A stretch of 64,000 bases of DNA from CAWJKP01 sp963843465. GTDB lineage: Bacteria > Planctomycetota > Planctomycetia > Pirellulales > Thermoguttaceae. The DNA lies in assembly GCA_963843465.1 (NCBI GenBank), contig CAWJKP010000007.1, positions 248,001-312,000 of the forward strand. Direction: 5' to 3'. The notes under the pieces are model-generated. The model saw only the letters and a list, made by a program, of their open reading frames with translations, did not search any database and was not told where the DNA came from. Each line of letters opens with the position of its first letter. The stretch's first letter is position 1. The translations under genes were made by a program, and so were the position numbers. Below, one piece after another: positions 18,636 through 28,442 of this stretch.

Positions 18636-18834
18636 CGTTGCACCGCGCGGCGACCAACTACCCCGGCAAAGGGCCGTAAGAGCCTCCAGCTTACGCGTGG
18701 GCCGTAAGCCCGTCAACCGGTTCATCCCGCAGGCAGCGGCCTGCGTGCCGTTGCGGCAGGCGCGACAGCCGCCGATTCCTTTTGGCCGTGAGGCGCTCTA
18801 GCGGCAGCGACGGCCCTGGATTACCTTGGGTAGT

Positions 18835-20317
18835 ATGAAAATGGATAGCCTCCGGCTGCTGATCCAGGCCGGCAACCCCATCATCTCGATGCAGACCCCG
18901 GACGAGCCCCGAGCGGTGGAGTTGGTTCGCGAGGTGGCCGGCCGGATCTCGCTGCCGCTGGTGGAGTGGTCGCTCACCGAGGGCTTGGTGGAATCGCGTC
19001 CGCCGGGCAAGCAGTTGGTCGGGCCAGGCAAGCTTCCGCAGGCCCTGGAGCAAGTGAAGCTGACCGCCGGCGCGACGCTCTACCTGTTCAAGGACCTCGG
19101 CCCGCATTGCCGCGACCCGATGGTGGTCCGGCACCTCCGCGATCTCTATTTTTCGCCCGACAGTCGCCTCTGGAGCATGGTCCTGGTCGAGGCGCTGGGC
19201 CTGCCGCCGGAGCTGCGGCGGTTGACGGTCCCTTTCGACATCGGCTGGCCGGACGAGGAGGAGCTGACGGAGGTCGTCCGCAGCACGTTTCGCGAGGCCA
19301 AGCGGCGGAGCCTGGAGAAGATCGAGGCCCGGCTCACCCAGCGCGAGATGGAGCAACTCGTGCAAATGCTCCGCGGGCTGACCAGCGAAGAGGCCGCGCG
19401 GCTGGTCTCGGCGGCGATCCACGACGACGGCGTACTGGACGGCGCTCAACTGCCGAAGATCATGGAAGCCAAACGGGCTCGGCTGGGAACGCTGGGCTGC
19501 CTGGAATCGATCACTGCCAACGTCTCGCCGGACGACATGGGCGGGCTGCGGCACCTCAAGCGGTGGCTCAACCTCCGCCGCGAGGGTTTTTCCGTGCGGG
19601 CCCGCGAGTTCGGCCTCGACGCGCCGCGGGGGATGCTGCTGTTGGGGGTGCAGGGATGTGGCAAGAGTCTCTGCGCGGGTGGTCGCCTCGGCCTGGCGGA
19701 TGCCGCTGTTGCGGATGGACCCAGGCGTTTTGTACCAGAAGTTCATCGGCGAGAGCGAAGCCCGCCTGCGGGAGGCGCTCCAGCAGGCCGAATCCATGGC
19801 CCCCGTGGTGCTCTGGATCGACGAGATCGAAAAGGCCTTCGCCTCCGCCTCGAGCGACTCGGCCGACGGCGGCCTCTCGCAGCGGATGTTCGGCACGCTG
19901 TTGACCTGGATGCAGGACCACAGCGCGCCGATCTTCCTCATCGCCACGGCCAACAACATCGACCAGCTCCCGCCGGAGCTGATGCGCAAGGGCCGCTTCG
20001 ACGAGATCTTCTTCGTCGACCTGCCCGGTCCGGCCGACCGCGAGGCGATCTTCGCCATCCACCTCCGCAAGCGTCGCCGCGACAAGTTGCAGTTCGACAT
20101 CGGCCGGCTGGTCGCCGCTTCCGACGGCTTCAGCGGCGCCGAGATCGAGCAGGGCATCGTCTCGGGACTGTACCTGGCCTTTTCCGCCAACAGCGAGTGT
20201 ACGACCGAGCATCTCCTGGCTGCCATGCAGGCCACGCAGCCGCTGTCGGTCCTGATGCGCGAGCACGTCGAACAACTTCGCGCCTGGGCCCACTGCCGCT
20301 GTGTGCCGGCGGACTGA
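18835..20317 (+). CDS. Ycf46-like AAA+ ATPase (apparent frameshift near 19673)
   Basis: Residues 1-240 form the N-terminal domain of the Ycf46 group (LRLLIQAGNPIISMQTPDEP). The AAA+ module has Walker A GVQGCGKSL, Walker B VVLWIDEIEKAF, sensor I IATANNIDQLP and arginine finger LMRKGRFDEIFF. Walker A and the rest are in different frames. Two missing bases in the GCGCG tract at 19673-19677 would restore LCARVVASAW and a protein of about 494 residues. Ycf46-like ATPases are known from cyanobacteria and plastids, without an agreed substrate. The next gene, after a palindromic repeat, encodes a large unknown protein and may be a partner. Confidence 0.8.
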
Positions 20318-20345
20318 GGATCGGCAAGGAATAACATTCCGGCAA

Positions 20346-20443
20346 GTAGGGTGGGACAAGGCCGCCGTGGCGGCCGCCGGCCCACCAAGAGCCGGCGGAA
20401 ATGGTGGGCCGGCGCTCGCTTGCGCGAGCTTGTCCCACCCTAC
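20346..20443. repeat. GTGGGA palindromic element, full copy 1
   Basis: Outer arms GTAGGGTGGGACAAG (20346-20360) and its exact complement (20429-20443) enclose inner complementary arms around GGCCCACCA/TGGTGGGCC. A second full copy is at 52072-52171 and half copies are at 56185-56226 and 57229-57271. Confidence 0.85.
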
Positions 20444-20475
20444 TTGTCTCGCCACTCGCCACTAAGGAGCAACCC

Positions 20476-22500
20476 ATGCCCACGATCATCGGAGAGCATC
20501 CGCTGGCCAAGGATGCGGACGGGCGGCTGAAGTCGCGGATCGCGACCGTCTTCCCCTTTGCCGACACGATCGTCACCCTGCCGGGGATCCATGCCACACA
20601 GCGGATCGCCTTCCTCGACTTGCTGCAGAGCCAACGTCGCCAGCAAGGCCAGCCGCCGCTGCCGGCCGAGGAGCAGTCGGCCTTGTTCGATAGCGCCGTG
20701 GACCTGGTGGTAGAAGACCAGACGATCCTCATCCGGCCCGACTCGGCCAACATGCCCTTGGCCTTCAAGGCCGACGAGGTCCTCCAGGAGTTGGTCTCGA
20801 AACGGCGGGTGCAGTTCCTCTTCGTGGTCGATCCCAAGGTCCGCGAGGCCCTGAAGCGGCGGGGCGAGTGTTGGCGGATTGCACCCTTGCCCCGTTCGCC
20901 CGAGGAAATGAAGCAGTTGATCGCCGGCAGCCGTATCGGCATCGCCGGCCGGGAAATCTACTACTTTGGCAAGGCCACCGGCACGCGCTACCTCACCTGC
21001 CACGAGTTCGCCCAGCTCGGCACGCTGGACGATGAAGAGCTCCGCAAGTACCTCCTGGAGATCAAGACCTACTCCGCGCGGACCAATCGCTTGGGCTGCC
21101 CGGAAATCTCCTTCTTCGCCGCCGGCGTGGCCGCCGGGGCTAACGGCGGCAGCGAACCGGCCGGCGTGGCGTCTGTTAGCCCCGGCGGCCACACCGGCTT
21201 CACGAAGGCCGCGCTCGTGCCGCACGACTTCGCCGCACTCGACGCCGCGGGCCTGCGTACGGCCTATCTCGCGCTCTGCCAGGAATTCCGCGAGGAGGTG
21301 CGGCCCGAGCTGCGGCGCGACGACCCGGAAAACTGCGCATGGCGCAACGCCATGGTTGCCGCGATCCTCGGCCAGGCCGACCAGGCGATCCCCGAGGAGA
21401 CGCTTCTGGGACTGAGTTCGGAGTTTTTCCTGCAGGTCGAATGGCTCCCCGGCGTCCGCATCGAACAGGGCGAGTTGATCTTCGATCCGGTGATGGAGGA
21501 GCGGCTGGAGGGCGTCAGCCCGGAAATCGAGCAGTCCTGGGTGGAGAAGTCGCGGGGCTTCATCTTCAACGCCGTCCGCGAGTACGGCGACCTGGAGTAC
21601 GTCAATATCGGCCGCATCGTCGGCTCGCTCTCCAAACGGCCCGCCTACCACGGCCGCCGCGACGTTTACGTCACCGAGATGAAGCAGCGCGACAACCCCC
21701 AGCAGATCGTGAAGATCATCCGCATGCAGAAATGGGGCGTCCGCGAGAACCTCGACGAGGGCAAGGACCTGCTCACGGCCATCCGCGAGTCGGAAGCCTA
21801 CACGGAGCTGATCCTCGACCGGCGGCTGGCATGCCGCCAGATCGGCATGAACCTCCCGCCCCGGATCTCCGCCCGCAAGCTGCCGGAGATCTACCGCGGC
21901 CCGCGGTCCGACGAACCGGGCATCCTCATCCGCTCGCCCTACTTCGAGCGGGAGTACGTCTACGGCATGGCCACCGACAAGATCCCCGCCGAGCGCTTCC
22001 AGCGCGAGGAGTTCGCCCTGCGCTTCGCCCGCCACCTGGGCTGGGCCGCCGCGCCGAACATCATCGTCGGCCGCTGCGAGATCAACGGCCGGGTGGTCTT
22101 CGACGACGGCGACGAAGTGCTCGTGGAAGACGCCGACGGCCTGCCGCTGGAGATCGTGCTGGCCGACCACACCTCGACCTTCGTCGACTACTCGACCAAT
22201 CTCCGCCGCTTCGCCGCCGAATATGCCACCCCCATCAACGACCGCGCCGCCTGGGTCGCCCGCTGCCAGCCCTTCGCCGACGCCTACCTCGACGCCTTCC
22301 TCGAGCGGTTCCGCCACATTCAGGACGAATACCGCCAGCGGAAGCGGGCCTTCGACCGGCTCTTCAAGCAGCAGCCCCGCGACCCCGCCGGCAACTTCGC
22401 CGAGCGCTGGGAGCAGGTCCTCGACCGCCTCCACCGTACCGATCCCCGCGAGCTGCAGCAGTTGATCCGCGAGAACCTCGTGCTGCCGAAGCCGCCGTAG
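20476..22500 (+). CDS. Large conserved hypothetical protein next to the Ycf46-like ATPase
   Basis: A 675-residue soluble protein with no recognised family. ATG 20476 follows AAGGAG by six bases. The middle part (YVNIGRIVGSLSKRPAYHGR, MKQRDNPQQIVKIIRMQKWG) and the C-terminal part (DEVLVEDADGLPLEIVLADH) look like structured alpha/beta domains. A possible kinase-like fold is only a guess. Residues about 216-241 come from an inserted palindromic element and interrupt conserved sequence in frame. Proximity to the ATPase suggests a client or regulator relationship. Confidence 0.75.
   Translation: MPTIIGEHPLAKDADGRLKSRIATVFPFADTIVTLPGIHATQRIAFLDLLQSQRRQQGQPPLPAEEQSALFDSAVDLVVEDQTILIRPDSANMPLAFKADEVLQELVSKRRVQFLFVVDPKVREALKRRGECWRIAPLPRSPEEMKQLIAGSRIGIAGREIYYFGKATGTRYLTCHEFAQLGTLDDEELRKYLLEIKTYSARTNRLGCPEISFFAAGVAAGANGGSEPAGVASVSPGGHTGFTKAALVPHDFAALDAAGLRTAYLALCQEFREEVRPELRRDDPENCAWRNAMVAAILGQADQAIPEETLLGLSSEFFLQVEWLPGVRIEQGELIFDPVMEERLEGVSPEIEQSWVEKSRGFIFNAVREYGDLEYVNIGRIVGSLSKRPAYHGRRDVYVTEMKQRDNPQQIVKIIRMQKWGVRENLDEGKDLLTAIRESEAYTELILDRRLACRQIGMNLPPRISARKLPEIYRGPRSDEPGILIRSPYFEREYVYGMATDKIPAERFQREEFALRFARHLGWAAAPNIIVGRCEINGRVVFDDGDEVLVEDADGLPLEIVLADHTSTFVDYSTNLRRFAAEYATPINDRAAWVARCQPFADAYLDAFLERFRHIQDEYRQRKRAFDRLFKQQPRDPAGNFAERWEQVLDRLHRTDPRELQQLIRENLVLPKPP
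21121..21198. repeat. Palindromic element inserted in frame inside a gene
   Basis: Arms 21121-21144 and 21175-21198 match as complements at 23 of 24 positions (core GTGGCCGCCGGGGCTAAC). The 78-base element is a multiple of three and keeps the host frame open, adding a low-complexity Ala/Gly/Pro peptide. A half copy of the same core lies inside the uvrA frame at 61835-61856. Confidence 0.8.
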
Positions 22501-22648
22501 AAGCAGGGTGCTTCGAGCGGAGCGAGCCCCACCAGATGGATGAGGGATGAAGGCGGACGGTGTCGAAACGGAAGAACGGACCCGGTAAGCCCTGCTCTTT
22601 TGTAATCCGGCCGGTCATGCTCCAGATCCGACAACGAAGACCGAGGAT

Positions 22649-23587
22649 TCATACTCGGTAGGGCCGGAACTGCCGCTTCAGGCCGGACACGACCTTCGGC
22701 GTCCACGTCGCCAGGAATGCTGCTCGGAGATCCTCTGCTGCCCGCTCTTCTGCCAGCAACAGCCCCTCCAAGAAAGCCTTCTGCTGGGCATCCTCAGATT
22801 TCGAGAGCCAATTCCCAAACAGCGTTTTCGCCGTGGCGTGATCGTTGACGGTTCCCAACAAGTCCTGGAAAAGCGTCACCTGGAGATAGAGCTTCTTGCG
22901 GAAAGAGGAATCAAAGGCCACGGCCACAATCTCCATCGTGTACCGCAGCTTCTTCGTGCGGATACGAAGGCCATGCAACGAATCGTCGGTGGTGAGGTCC
23001 GACGTTGCGGCCTTGAAAAACTTTTTGACGACGGGAGCGAGGTACTGAGGAGCCTCTTGTCCAAACCGCCGCTTCCCATCGCCCTGGCGGTGGGATTCGA
23101 CTTCCTGGACCAACGGCTCGATCTTCGCCTCGCAGGCATCGGCCATAATTTCCTGGTAGACCGCAACAATCGGCCCCTGGACTTCTCGACGCCGGGCTTT
23201 GATCCGCTCCAGGAACTTGGCCGGGATGCCACCACCGTGAGAGAACCTCTCGGCCATCACGTCCCAGTTACGAGCATCGTCAGCGGCCAGCCGAATCCGC
23301 CGCAAGCGATCCCGCAGCGCACCGACCTTGGCCTCTTCGATCAGGCCGGAGAAGACCCGCACGGCTTCGACGGCCCGCCGAACGGCGATCCGAAGCTGGT
23401 GGACGTGTTCCACATCCTCGTCACTTTTCTCGGCGGCGAGGGGAAGAGCGTGGCAAACGGCTTTGAGGCGAGCGTCGAGAACTCGACCTGCCACCTCGCA
23501 CACGGGTTGATCCGGGGAGACCCCGATGATCCACTTACTGTCCGTCGGGACTGCGGTTGGTTCCGCTTCGAGAAGCTCTTCGGTCAT
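22649..23587 (-). CDS. CHAD domain protein
   Basis: A 312-residue all-helical protein. It carries the conserved-histidine alpha-helical domain twice over: EDVEHVHQLRIAVRRAVEAV in the first half and DDSLHGLRIRTKKLRYTMEI in the second. The paired His-Arg helices are the polyphosphate-binding surface in characterised CHAD proteins. It has no CYTH domain attached and no obvious polyphosphate gene beside it. It is probably cytoplasmic and monocistronic. The 148 bases between 22501 and 22648 show nothing recognisable. Confidence 0.9.
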   Translation of the reverse strand: MTEELLEAEPTAVPTDSKWIIGVSPDQPVCEVAGRVLDARLKAVCHALPLAAEKSDEDVEHVHQLRIAVRRAVEAVRVFSGLIEEAKVGALRDRLRRIRLAADDARNWDVMAERFSHGGGIPAKFLERIKARRREVQGPIVAVYQEIMADACEAKIEPLVQEVESHRQGDGKRRFGQEAPQYLAPVVKKFFKAATSDLTTDDSLHGLRIRTKKLRYTMEIVAVAFDSSFRKKLYLQVTLFQDLLGTVNDHATAKTLFGNWLSKSEDAQQKAFLEGLLLAEERAAEDLRAAFLATWTPKVVSGLKRQFRPYRV

Positions 23588-23932
23588 TGGCGGCTTTCTC
23601 CCTGGCGTCGGGGAAAGCTCCCTCTCTCTGTGACGGGCCGATTCCTCCGGCTCACACGGTTAGCGACACGTTAGGCGACAATTGCCTTATTGTAAGGACT
23701 TCCGCCCCGCCAGCAAGGCCCACCTATAAGAAAGGCCAATTCGATTGTTAGTGTTGCGTTAGAACCAGCAGGAAAACCCACCCAGCAGGGGCGGTTCCTT
23801 GGCGGGAATCAAACCTCAAGTCGGAGGGACACTGGCTCTCGCCCCAAGCCCCGGTTTCCGGCCCTGATAATTGGCGGAGAGCCAAGGAAAGCAGGACCGA
23901 TGAAGTCTACCGGGTACACCGCGCCGTACCCG
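23588..23932. other. Gene-free stretch
   Basis: No reading frame with protein character, no strong hairpin and no tRNA are seen in these 345 bases. It holds the upstream region of the CHAD gene and the tail of the decayed regulator remnant. Confidence 0.5.
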
Positions 23933-24193
23933 TCAGAACTGCGGGTTGTGGGCATGGGTCATGTTCCGCTCCTCGCCGTTGGCAGGTCTCCGACTCATCT
24001 GCGAAGGGCGTTTTTGTTTTGGCACCGACAAGAAGCAGTTGGAGTTCCTGCCAGACCAAATCTTGAAGCGATACCCCGCACCACGCATAGTTTCGATCAG
24101 GTTCCCGAGGGCTCCCAACCTGTTGCGAAGTCCGGCGATTCGGACATCAACCGCCTGCTCGGATACGGACCGCGCCACCCGGTGGGAGTGCCA
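23933..24193 (-). pseudogene. Remnant of an OmpR/PhoB-type response regulator (winged-helix tail)
   Basis: Read from 24193 leftwards, the frame contains SEQAVDVRIAGLRNRLG and NLIETMRGAGYRF, the recognition helix and final hairpin of OmpR-type winged-helix domains. The receiver domain and the first half of the effector domain are missing, and about 44 unrelated residues follow before the stop. Upstream sequence belongs to the PQQ-propeller gene, so the regulator has been cut by deletion. Confidence 0.65.
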
Positions 24194-24204
24194 CCAGTCC
24201 GCTT

Positions 24205-25509
24205 TCACTCTCGGCGGCCTGCCATGGAACTGCCAACGCGCCCACCAACGCAGAACAACGAGCTTTGGCTGCGGATGAAGATCCGCCCCCCGGAGATTGC
24301 CGGAGATGCCTTGCACGGGCCTTCGAGGGAGTTCTTCGCCAACAGTTTGAACTCCCTGCCGGCAGCGATCACCGCGGTCGTGCCGTCTTCGGCCAGGCAG
24401 TATAGCCGGCCTTCGGCCAGCACCGGGGATGCCCCATACGTGCCGCCCAGCCGTTCCTTCCAAACGACTTGCCCTGTCTTGGCGTCGAGGCAAGTGGCGA
24501 CCCCAGACTCCTTGACGGAGAACAGCAGGCCGTCGGCATAGACAAAGGATGGCATGAGGGGCACGTTGGCACGCGACTCCCAGGCAATGTGCGTCGCGGT
24601 GACGTCGTCGTGGCCATCCGGCCGGATCGCACGGATCGTAGGCGCTCCGTAGCCCGAAGACGTGAAGATTAGCCCCTGCCCATAGACGATCGACGGCACC
24701 ACACCTTCGCCCAGGCTGCGCACCGTCCAGAGGCACTGCCCGCCGTCGGGATCGAACCCCTGCACAACGTCGCCGGCACCGCTGACCAGTTGTGCTCGGC
24801 CGTTGACCTCGACGACCATCGGCGTCACATGCGCCTGGCGCGACAGGCCGCGCTTGGCCCGCCACTTTTCTTGGCCGGTATGCTTGTCCAACGCGACGAT
24901 GAAGGCCCCGTCCCAGGCGGTGCGGAAGCCGATGTTGACAGGATCTGCCGGGCCGTTGCCGTCGAAAGGCATGATCAGCTTGTCCCGGTAAAGGATCGGA
25001 GAGACCGCCAGCCCATGTTTACTAACGAACTCCTTGTCCTGCCAATCCCAGGCGATGTTCCCTTGGAAATCAACCGCCATGACCCGGCCGCCGTTGAAAG
25101 CGGCGTACACCAGATTCCCGTCCGTCACCGGCGTCGGGGTCGCATGAGAGTTCTCGGCCAGCTTGCGGGGCGTGGCCTGATGGAACAACTCCTTGTCCCA
25201 GATGATCTTGCCACTGGCAGCATCAAGGCAAAGCAAGCGGCAGGATGTCCCGTCCGGCGACGCCGAGGTCACAACGACGCGATCTTCCCAGACACTGGGC
25301 GACGACCATGCGATCCCCGGGATTTGGGCACGCCACGACAGATTCTCGTGGAGGCTCCAGGTCAGCGGCAGGTTCTTCTCATGCGAGACACCCTGGCCAG
25401 TTGGCCCTCGGAAGCCCGGCCAGTTCTCGGCGAAACAGGGACTGGCGGTAGCGCAGGCGGCGCTCAGTGCCCAGAGGAGGCTGCACAGATCGAGGATTCT
25501 GGTCATCAT
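24205..25509 (-). CDS. Secreted PQQ-type beta-propeller protein
   Basis: A 434-residue exported protein with a signal peptide (LCSLLWALSAACATASPCFA) and then ENWPGFRGPTGQG, the usual planctomycete opening of these proteins. Propeller blades show repeated W/Y motifs such as LDAASGKIIWDKE, LDKHTGQEKWRAK and LDAKTGQVVWKERL. It belongs to the PQQ-binding-like/BamB-like propeller group, which often serves as a scaffold or redox-linked enzyme part. No quinoprotein active site was identified. ATG 25509 or 25506 lies just after AAAGGGAG; a further in-frame ATG at 25527 is less likely. Confidence 0.85.
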   Translation of the reverse strand: MMTRILDLCSLLWALSAACATASPCFAENWPGFRGPTGQGVSHEKNLPLTWSLHENLSWRAQIPGIAWSSPSVWEDRVVVTSASPDGTSCRLLCLDAASGKIIWDKELFHQATPRKLAENSHATPTPVTDGNLVYAAFNGGRVMAVDFQGNIAWDWQDKEFVSKHGLAVSPILYRDKLIMPFDGNGPADPVNIGFRTAWDGAFIVALDKHTGQEKWRAKRGLSRQAHVTPMVVEVNGRAQLVSGAGDVVQGFDPDGGQCLWTVRSLGEGVVPSIVYGQGLIFTSSGYGAPTIRAIRPDGHDDVTATHIAWESRANVPLMPSFVYADGLLFSVKESGVATCLDAKTGQVVWKERLGGTYGASPVLAEGRLYCLAEDGTTAVIAAGREFKLLAKNSLEGPCKASPAISGGRIFIRSQSSLFCVGGRVGSSMAGRRE

Positions 25510-25679
25510 TCGCTCCCTTTTCACCACCGGCCAAACCCGCCGACGTGGATCGCTCCAGAGGCAGACGTCTATTCTACACCACGCGGCGGGGTGCCGGTCA
25601 TCCTGATCGAAGAGCGTGCCCTGGACCAGCCGGTGTAGTCCACGTTGCTGGCGCCGACGCAGCCCACTACGGTCCCCGA

Positions 25680-25961
25680 TTTCAGGTCCGGCTCCTTGGC
25701 ATGGTCTTCGGGCTCATGTTCGCGGCCATCGCCCGGCGGCCCCGGGAGAATCGGAACTTGATACCCTACGGCATTCTCCTGAAGGTTTCCTATTGCGGCG
25801 TCGCGGGGTATCACTGGCTCGTCACGGGAATCCCCGCTCTGTGGAAGCCGTTCGTGGTGATCGACCTGGTCTTCTTAGTCTTGTTCCTCCTGGCGTACCG
25901 ATCGCTGGGCCGACCCGAACGGGAAGCGTCGGCTGTGCTGCGGACGGGTGGCACGCCCTGA
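25680..25961 (+). pseudogene. C-terminal fragment of a small membrane protein
   Basis: The frame from 25680 has three hydrophobic segments: LLGMVFGLMFAAIA, LLKVSYCGVAGYHWLVTGIP and FVVIDLVFLVLFLLAYRSLG. It ends at 25961. The upstream part of the same frame has no membrane character and no convincing start, so the 5' end seems lost. The family could not be named. Confidence 0.5.
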
Positions 25962-26298
25962 AGACGAAGGGCATGGCAGGGATTGCTCTTGAAGGCGGAA
26001 AAGAGCTGCGCCCTCTGATTCTCCTCCAAATCAGATTACTGACAAATGGCTCCAGGGTGCGAATCGTTGACGGGCTGGGTCGCGGGCAAGGGAGCCCATT
26101 GTTCTTACCCTCCCGGTCTCCTCAGCTTTCTGCGAGGTCTCCCCTACCAGCCCCGGCAGCCCTCTACGGCTCTTAGGAACGCCGCCGAGGCCCTCGATGA
26201 CCGGGCTGGCCAAAGGAGCCACCCCTGCCTGCCGAGGCCACCGGCGGGGGCCCAAGAAACGTAGGAGGGCGTTCTCGGTAGGCCAGCGTACCGCGACC
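25962..26298. other. Gene-free stretch
   Basis: No convincing coding frame. The interval is rich in short GC stretches that could fold, but no known RNA family was recognised. Confidence 0.4.
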
Positions 26299-26787
26299 TT
26301 ACGGGGCTTTCGCCGTCTTCAGTATTGCCAACATGGCCGGCCGCTGTCGCGGGGCGGTCTCGCCTTCGCCATGCACGCAGGCCACCAACACAGTCTTGCC
26401 CACCGTGAAGACCACCACGTCGGCCGAGGCCGGATCGCCATCGTCGGCTTCCTTCCCACTTCCGATGAGGTGCTTGGCCTCGGCGCCTGCCACGGTGATA
26501 GTGTTGGTACGCTGGACGACGAAATCCTTGACCTCGCCCTTGATCACCTCCGCAACCTTGGGGATCACCTTGCCGACCGTCTTGGCCTTGGGAACAACCC
26601 ACAGGTACAAAGTCAGGTCTTTCGTATCGACGGCCGTCTTCTCTGCGCTGCTGGTGACCTTGGCGGCCTCCGGAACGCTGAGCGTGGCCACGGCCACGCC
26701 GTTGCTCGATATCGTGATGTTCTTGTCCTCGGCAAGGGCGGCACTCGCCACCAACAACAAGGCGAAACCAATAATACGCGCGATCAT
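26299..26787 (-). CDS. Secreted hypothetical protein
   Basis: A 162-residue protein with a clear signal peptide (MIARIIGFALLLVASAALA). The mature part is beta-rich and hydrophilic, without cysteines in the fold except one near the C-terminus (VLVACVHGEG). AGGAG sits just before ATG 26787. Family and function are not recognised. The segment PKAKTVGKVIPKVAEVIKGE looks like a surface helix. It stands alone in its transcriptional context. Confidence 0.75.
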   Translation of the reverse strand: MIARIIGFALLLVASAALAEDKNITISSNGVAVATLSVPEAAKVTSSAEKTAVDTKDLTLYLWVVPKAKTVGKVIPKVAEVIKGEVKDFVVQRTNTITVAGAEAKHLIGSGKEADDGDPASADVVVFTVGKTVLVACVHGEGETAPRQRPAMLAILKTAKAP

Positions 26788-27275
26788 GATTCTTGCTCCT
26801 GTCTGATTGTTATAAGTTCAGGCCGCGGCGGGCGACAACAGGCGAACGAGCGGGATACGACTGAGAATAGGGTCTCCTATGCAAGAAAGAACAAGACCGC
26901 CCGTTAACGACGACAACGTCAGCACGTAGCGTGCCAATTCGCCGGCACAGGCCCCGTTTTTGATAGTTGGCCCATAAATGCCCATAGTTGCCGATGGCCG
27001 CCAGCCCGCGCGAGCCGGTACATGTCGTTTAGATCGGCGCGCGTGGCGAAAGAACCGACACGGTGCGATGGTCCGGCAGTTCTTGGGTTGTCGACCTCCG
27101 ATCGTATTGGGAAGATGAACCCGTCTGAACCTTTTTCCTCGTTGGAGGGTCTTGATGGAAAGCCCAACTGCCTGCCGGGACTACATCTCAACCATGATGG
27201 GACAGGGTCTCGACAACGCCTTCGTTGGGCCTTTGTGAGAAACCGAAGGGCGACTGCCGGTTGACCGAGCCGAAC
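26788..27275. other. Gene-free stretch
   Basis: No substantial gene. A 28-codon frame at 27154-27237 follows GGAGGG closely but has no recognisable product. The rest holds the presumed promoters of the two flanking genes. Confidence 0.4.
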
Positions 27276-27653
27276 ATGAAGAACGAGTCCACGTCACAAA
27301 TCGAGTTGACAGCAGCGGCGACAGTCGCTGGCGAAGATCTCGCCTGCGGTGAGTACGTCTCATTGCTGAGTGAAACCGTGGACTTCCCTTCCTTCCTCTG
27401 GGATTCCTGCGGAGCAGGCTTGTCACCGCACGAGTTGGTGCGTTTGAAAGTGATTCCTGCCAACGCCGGACACCCGCTCAAGGTAATCGCGATCTGCCTG
27501 CCATTTGTGTACGCGAAGATGCCGGGCGGCGAAATGGCCACCATTGATACCCGGCGGACGCAGCTTGTCCGCCTCAATCGCAGGTGCGCGAAGGTGATCT
27601 GGAAAGAACTACAGTCTCGCGCAAAACGAGAGAACCCGTCGTCAAGAGATTAG
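27276..27653 (+). CDS. Conserved hypothetical protein
   Basis: A 125-residue soluble protein. ATG 27276 (MKNESTSQIEL) is preferred over an in-frame start at 27225 because the upstream residues lack protein character. Core segments are ATVAGEDLACGEYVSLLSET, PSFLWDSC, LKVIAICLPFVYAK and TRRTQLVRLNRRCAKVIWKE. The compact alternation of beta strands ending in a basic helix suggests a small beta-barrel, possibly a nucleic-acid or ligand sensor. No family was recognised. Confidence 0.6.
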   Translation: MKNESTSQIELTAAATVAGEDLACGEYVSLLSETVDFPSFLWDSCGAGLSPHELVRLKVIPANAGHPLKVIAICLPFVYAKMPGGEMATIDTRRTQLVRLNRRCAKVIWKELQSRAKRENPSSRD

Positions 27654-27717
27654 CAATGCTGTCACTCGCGCGCGTCACTGGTTATCTATCTCCGATTCTC
27701 GTTTAAGGGACGTCACC

Positions 27718-28442
27718 ATGGCCAACAAGTCGCTGTTCGCTAGCTTGAAGAGCCGTTTCGTCCGCGCCGACACCCGCAACGAGGCGGGCGGCCGGGCCTA
27801 CACCTTCGAGCCGAAGCACGCCCTGGCGCAACTCGCTGCCACCGGCTGCTTCAACGGCACTTACTACGCCGAGGCGGACGAGCAGCTCGCCACGCTGAAG
27901 ACGCTTGTGGATCAGGTCGGCGACAACGCCTTCCTGGCCAAGCTGGCGGTCTACAGCCGTCAGCGGGCCATGATGAAGGACATGCCGGTGGCCCTGCTGC
28001 TGGCCCTGTCGAAGCGCGACCCGGCCCTGTTCCGCCAGGTCTTCGACCGCGTTGTGGACAACGGCCGCACCCGGCGCACGCTGGTGCAGTTCGTTCGCTC
28101 GGGCCAGTTTGGCCGCAAGGGCCTGTCGTACTCGCTCCAGCGGGCTGCGTGCTGGTGAGCGACCAGGAGAGCTGGGTCGGCGCCGGTCGCGGCGGCTCGA
28201 CGGCCGTCGTGACCCAGTGGCAGGAGCTCGTGAAGAACCAGATGCGGCTGGGAGGCCACGGCATCCCGAGCCCCAAGCTGATTTGCATCGACCTCCAGCC
28301 GTACACGACCACCCAGGCCCCGGATCGCGGCGACATCCTGAACGTCGGCGGCTTCAGTGACGCCGTGTTCAGCGTCGTGGCTGCCTTCCTGGCTGACGAC
28401 GTCGGCCGCTTCGTGGCCGAGGTCGATTCGGTAGAGTTGTGA
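27718..28442 (+). pseudogene. Ro60/TROVE RNA-binding protein gene lacking its middle
   Basis: The 5' part (27718-28145) encodes the N-terminal TROVE repeats (FVRSGQFGRKGLSYSLQRA). It then joins abruptly, in another frame from about 28149, to the C-terminal end of the von Willebrand A domain (LVSDQESWVG, LICIDLQPYTTTQAPDR, DILNVGGFSDAVFSV). Full-length bacterial Ro proteins have over 500 residues, so roughly 300 codons including most of the RNA-binding ring and the MIDAS part are missing. Both ends are well preserved, so the deletion is recent or an assembly collapse. Ro60 orthologues act in RNA quality control with Y RNAs. Confidence 0.75.

Noticed and set aside
25571..25576. TAGAAT as a full promoter for the PQQ-propeller gene
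   Set aside because: No matching -35 at 16-18 bases; mentioned only as a similar -10 box.
25962..26298. A structured RNA or intron
   Set aside because: GC-rich stretches pair in many ways by chance, and no family motif was recognised.
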